Part shown: positions 61,979 through 64,000 of the stretch, piece by piece
Numbering within the stretch: position 1 is the first letter of the stretch
How the letters are laid out: the number at the start of each line of letters is the position of its first letter
DNA from: Enterobacter dykesii
GTDB taxonomy: Bacteria > Pseudomonadota > Gammaproteobacteria > Enterobacterales > Enterobacteriaceae
Direction: 5' to 3'
Length of the DNA: 64,000 nucleotides
Assembly: GCF_008364625.2 (NCBI RefSeq)
Contig: NZ_CP126604.1
Span: forward strand, 3,534,001-3,598,000
Translations under genes and position numbers: made by a program
The notes under the pieces: model-generated
Databases searched by the model: none
Told to the model about the DNA's origin: nothing
The model's input: the letters and a program-made list of their open reading frames with translations, nothing else

Positions 61979-63199
61979 ATGCCCCTTCGCCCTGCCGCCA
62001 CCCTGTGGCCGCCCGTCTTACTGGGTAGCCAGTTTGTTTTCAACATTGGCTTTTACGCCGTCGTTCCCTTCCTGGCGATATTTCTGCGCGACGACATGCT
62101 GCTCTCCGGTGGGCTGATCGGGCTGATCCTGGGCCTGCGTACCTTCTCGCAACAGGGGATGTTTATCGTTGGCGGTGCGCTCTCGGACCGGTTTGGCGCG
62201 AAAGTGATTATCCTGAGCGGCTGTATTGTTCGTGTTTCAGGCTATCTGCTGCTGGCCTTCGGGGAATCCCTGTGGCCGATTATTCTGGGCGCGTGTCTGA
62301 CGGGCGTTGGCGGCGCGTTATTTTCTCCCTCAATTGAGGCACTGCTGGCAAAAGCGGGCACCCACAGCGAGGCGAAAGGCAAACGAAGCCGCGCGGAGTG
62401 GTTTGCGCTCTTTGCCGTCTGCGGAGAGCTCGGCGCGGTACTGGGCCCGGTTGCTGGCGCCCTGCTCACCGGCCTCGGTTTTCGTCAGGTGGCGCTGGCG
62501 GGGGCAGGTGTCTTTGTCATTGCGCTAGTGGTGCTCTTCTTTTGCCTGCCTGCTGCTGGCCACCGTTCACAGACGCTGAAAATACAGCCCTGGTGGACAA
62601 CGTTCCGTCAGCCGCGCTTTGTCGCCTTTATCATTGCCTATAGTTCATGGCTGTTAAGTTATAACCAGCTTTATCTGGCGCTACCGGTAGAGATCCAGCG
62701 CTCTGGCGGTAACGAGAAAGATCTCGGCCCGCTTTTTATGCTGGCCTCCGTTCTGATCATCGCCTTACAGCTGCCGCTGGCGCGTTTCGCCCGTCGCGTG
62801 GGTGCGGTGAGAATTCTGCCGGTGGGATTTTTGCTCCTTTCAGCCGCCTTTGCGAGCGTGGCGACGTTCGCCCCGATGACGCCGCCGGAAGGCTGGCTGC
62901 GCTTACTGCCTTCTGTCTGTTTTGTGACGCTGTTGACGCTGGGGCAAATGCTGCTGGTACCATCTGCTAAAGATCTGATCCCTCGGTTTGCGGAGGAATC
63001 CACGCTTGGCGCGCACTACGGCGCACTCGCTACCGCCGGAGGCATAGCGGTACTGGCGGGAAACTTGTTGTTTGGCAGCCTGCTGGACCGCGCGCTGGTG
63101 CCCTCAAAGCAGGCGATGTATCCCTGGCTGCTGCTGGCCCTCTTCCCGCTTTGCAGCGCGCTGGCCCTGAAGGTGATTTGCGGCCCGATGAGACGCTGA
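61979..63199 (+). CDS. MFS transporter in the iron uptake operon
   Basis: 406 residues, twelve helices, proton-driven exporter type (FSQQGMFIVGGALSDRFGAK; GALFSPSIEALLAK). 16 nt after the ATPase with a GAGTGAAC ribosome site, so part of the same operon. A siderophore exporter or an uptake helper for a decarboxylated/hydrolysed ligand is likely (EitD-like); substrate unknown. Confidence 0.85.
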   Translation: MPLRPAATLWPPVLLGSQFVFNIGFYAVVPFLAIFLRDDMLLSGGLIGLILGLRTFSQQGMFIVGGALSDRFGAKVIILSGCIVRVSGYLLLAFGESLWPIILGACLTGVGGALFSPSIEALLAKAGTHSEAKGKRSRAEWFALFAVCGELGAVLGPVAGALLTGLGFRQVALAGAGVFVIALVVLFFCLPAAGHRSQTLKIQPWWTTFRQPRFVAFIIAYSSWLLSYNQLYLALPVEIQRSGGNEKDLGPLFMLASVLIIALQLPLARFARRVGAVRILPVGFLLLSAAFASVATFAPMTPPEGWLRLLPSVCFVTLLTLGQMLLVPSAKDLIPRFAEESTLGAHYGALATAGGIAVLAGNLLFGSLLDRALVPSKQAMYPWLLLALFPLCSALALKVICGPMRR

Positions 63200-63204
63200 A
63201 CCAA

Positions 63205-63549
63205 TCACTTTTTCGGACGGTATTTCTCCGGCAGTTCCGGCACGGGACGACGGTCATCCATCAGATGACGAACGGTCAGAATGGGATGACGCCATAACAT
63301 ACGCGGACCAGCCCAGCGCATAACCTGCTTCATCTCTTCGCGTCTGGCAGGCTGATAGCAGTGGACCGGACACTGTTTACAGGCGGGCTTTTCCTCACCG
63401 AAAACGCACTTATCCAGGCGCTTATCGGCATACGCGTTGAGTGCCTGATAGTGCCCTTCCTCCTGAGATGCCTGCGGACACTGCTTTTCATACAACGCGA
63501 TCATTTTCGCGATGGTCTCTTTTTCTCGTGAGATGCGTTTACCGGACAT
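63205..63549 (-). CDS. ygbA: Nitrosative-stress protein YgbA
   Basis: 114 residues (E. coli 117). Cysteine-rich segment CVFGEEKPACKQCPVHCYQP near the middle, likely metal or cluster binding. In E. coli ygbA is induced by NO and repressed by NsrR, and lies next to fhlA as here. Convergent with the MFS gene, 5 nt apart. Confidence 0.92.
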   Translation of the reverse strand: MSGKRISREKETIAKMIALYEKQCPQASQEEGHYQALNAYADKRLDKCVFGEEKPACKQCPVHCYQPARREEMKQVMRWAGPRMLWRHPILTVRHLMDDRRPVPELPEKYRPKK

Positions 63550-63567
63550 AGCGGATTACCGAATAAT

Positions 63568-63590
63568 AAAGTGCATCGATAATACACCTT
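63568..63590 (-). promoter_or_regulatory. NsrR-like operator of ygbA
   Basis: Inverted repeat of AAAGTGCATC (63568-63577) with AATACACCTT (63581-63590), resembling the two 11-bp halves of the NsrR consensus (AAGATGCYTTT). 18 nt before the ygbA start. Confidence 0.6.
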
Positions 63591-63668
63591 TCAACGCTGG
63601 ATTTCAGCGGTTGCATTTCGTTTCCTGAAGGCTGATTCCAGTTTTAGCCCTGCACCGGCCAACAATCA

Positions 63669-63684
63669 CTGGTATTTTATACAG
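63669..63684 (+). promoter_or_regulatory. LexA-like box of the SymE-like gene
   Basis: CTGGTATTTTATACAG: CTGT-N8-ACAG core with one change (CTGG). 40 nt before the gene start, comparable to the LexA-controlled E. coli symE. Confidence 0.6.
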
Positions 63685-63724
63685 GTATCAGAAATGACCT
63701 TTGTCCGTGTTGTCTGGAGACCCT

Positions 63725-63955
63725 ATGCAAGAGCTCACGATCGGCAAACCCTATCGCCATTTGAAAGTGGGATATTTTAGAAAGCGCCATGAAGACCGCA
63801 ATACCAAGATACCGAAGCGCTACAGCGTCCATGCAGCGCTGAGCTTAAAAGGTGACTGGCTTGAAAAGGCCGGGTTTACGACCCACTCAAGGGTCAGAGT
63901 GGGCGTGGAGCATGGAAAAATTGTCATCGAATTAATGTCGGAAGATGCCTCGTAA
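63725..63955 (+). CDS. SymE-like type I toxin family protein
   Basis: 76 residues from ATG 63725 (MQELTIGKPY; ribosome site TGGAG); a TTG eight codons upstream is less likely. The C-terminal half (SLKGDWLEKAGFTTHSRVRV, then EHGKIVIEL) is the SpoVT/AbrB-like fold of SymE (LKGQWLEAAGF in E. coli). SymE is an SOS-induced protein whose message is silenced by the antisense RNA SymR. Here a LexA-like box lies upstream and an antisense promoter is inside the gene. It is shorter than E. coli SymE (113). Confidence 0.8.
   Translation: MQELTIGKPYRHLKVGYFRKRHEDRNTKIPKRYSVHAALSLKGDWLEKAGFTTHSRVRVGVEHGKIVIELMSEDAS
63774..63801 (-). promoter_or_regulatory. Candidate antisense (SymR-like) promoter within the SymE-like gene
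   Basis: Minus strand: TTGCGG (63801-63796), 16-nt spacer, TAAAAT (63779-63774). Transcription would start near 63767 and run back across the start codon and ribosome site at 63725, the topology of E. coli SymR. No clear terminator was seen. Confidence 0.45.
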
Positions 63956-64000
63956 AGCCACGACATTTTTCTGCGCCGGACCTTTTTTTCATGCGACAAT

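Overview
The window is a chromosomal segment of a member of the Enterobacteriaceae close to Escherichia coli, most likely Enterobacter or a near relative (Lelliottia, Leclercia). Gene order follows the E. coli nrdEF-proVWX-emrRAB-luxS-gshA-recA-srl-nor-hyp/hyc-fhlA block almost gene for gene, many proteins look close to identical to those of E. coli from memory (CsrA, EmrR, RecA, LuxS), and coding DNA is clearly GC-rich. I saw no phage, transposase, integrase or CRISPR array. The lineage-specific content is a handful of small inserts and an intergenic palindromic repeat family.

Layout. 1-2382: end of nrdE and all of nrdF (class Ib ribonucleotide reductase). 2383-5984: proU osmoprotectant importer proVWX. 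6147-7331: intact YgaY-type MFS transporter. 7645-11038: emrR-emrA-emrB multidrug efflux; the ygaZH pair that E. coli has before emrR is absent. 11135-13541: an insert with a LeuA2-type isopropylmalate synthase paralogue and a convergent AraC-type regulator. 13596-16884: luxS, the sigma-E-type sRNA gene micA, gshA, yqaA, yqaB. 17009-17666: serV and four tRNA-Arg(ACG) genes. 18009-23409: csrA, alaS, recX, recA with its LexA box, pncC. 23539-26078: an insert with a zinc-type ABC importer behind a strong Zur-type operator, including a 35-codon membrane microprotein ORF. 26204-32467: mltB and the srlAEBD-gutM-srlR-gutQ sorbitol operon. 32464-36737: norR and norVW nitric-oxide detoxification with three NorR boxes. 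37188-40979: hydN-hypF followed by a translationally adjacent nickel permease. 41114-45236: ascG and ascFB beta-glucoside utilisation. 45277-53055: hycABCDEFGHI, formate hydrogenlyase. 53267-59012: hypABCDE and fhlA. 59166-63199: a four-gene iron-siderophore-type uptake/MFS operon with a Fur-like box. 63205-63955: ygbA with an NsrR-like site, and a SymE-like gene with a LexA-like box and a candidate antisense promoter.

How it works together. The right half is an anaerobic fermentation module. FhlA with sigma-54 drives the divergent hyc and hyp operons and hydN-hypF; HypABCDEF build the NiFe centre of hydrogenase 3, the NiCoT permease supplies nickel, and HycI cleaves the HycE C-terminus. The norR/norVW and ygbA genes form two nitrosative-stress units controlled by different NO sensors. 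recA and the symE-like gene carry LexA-type sites. Metal supply recurs: a Zur-type zinc importer, a nickel permease and a Fur-type iron importer.
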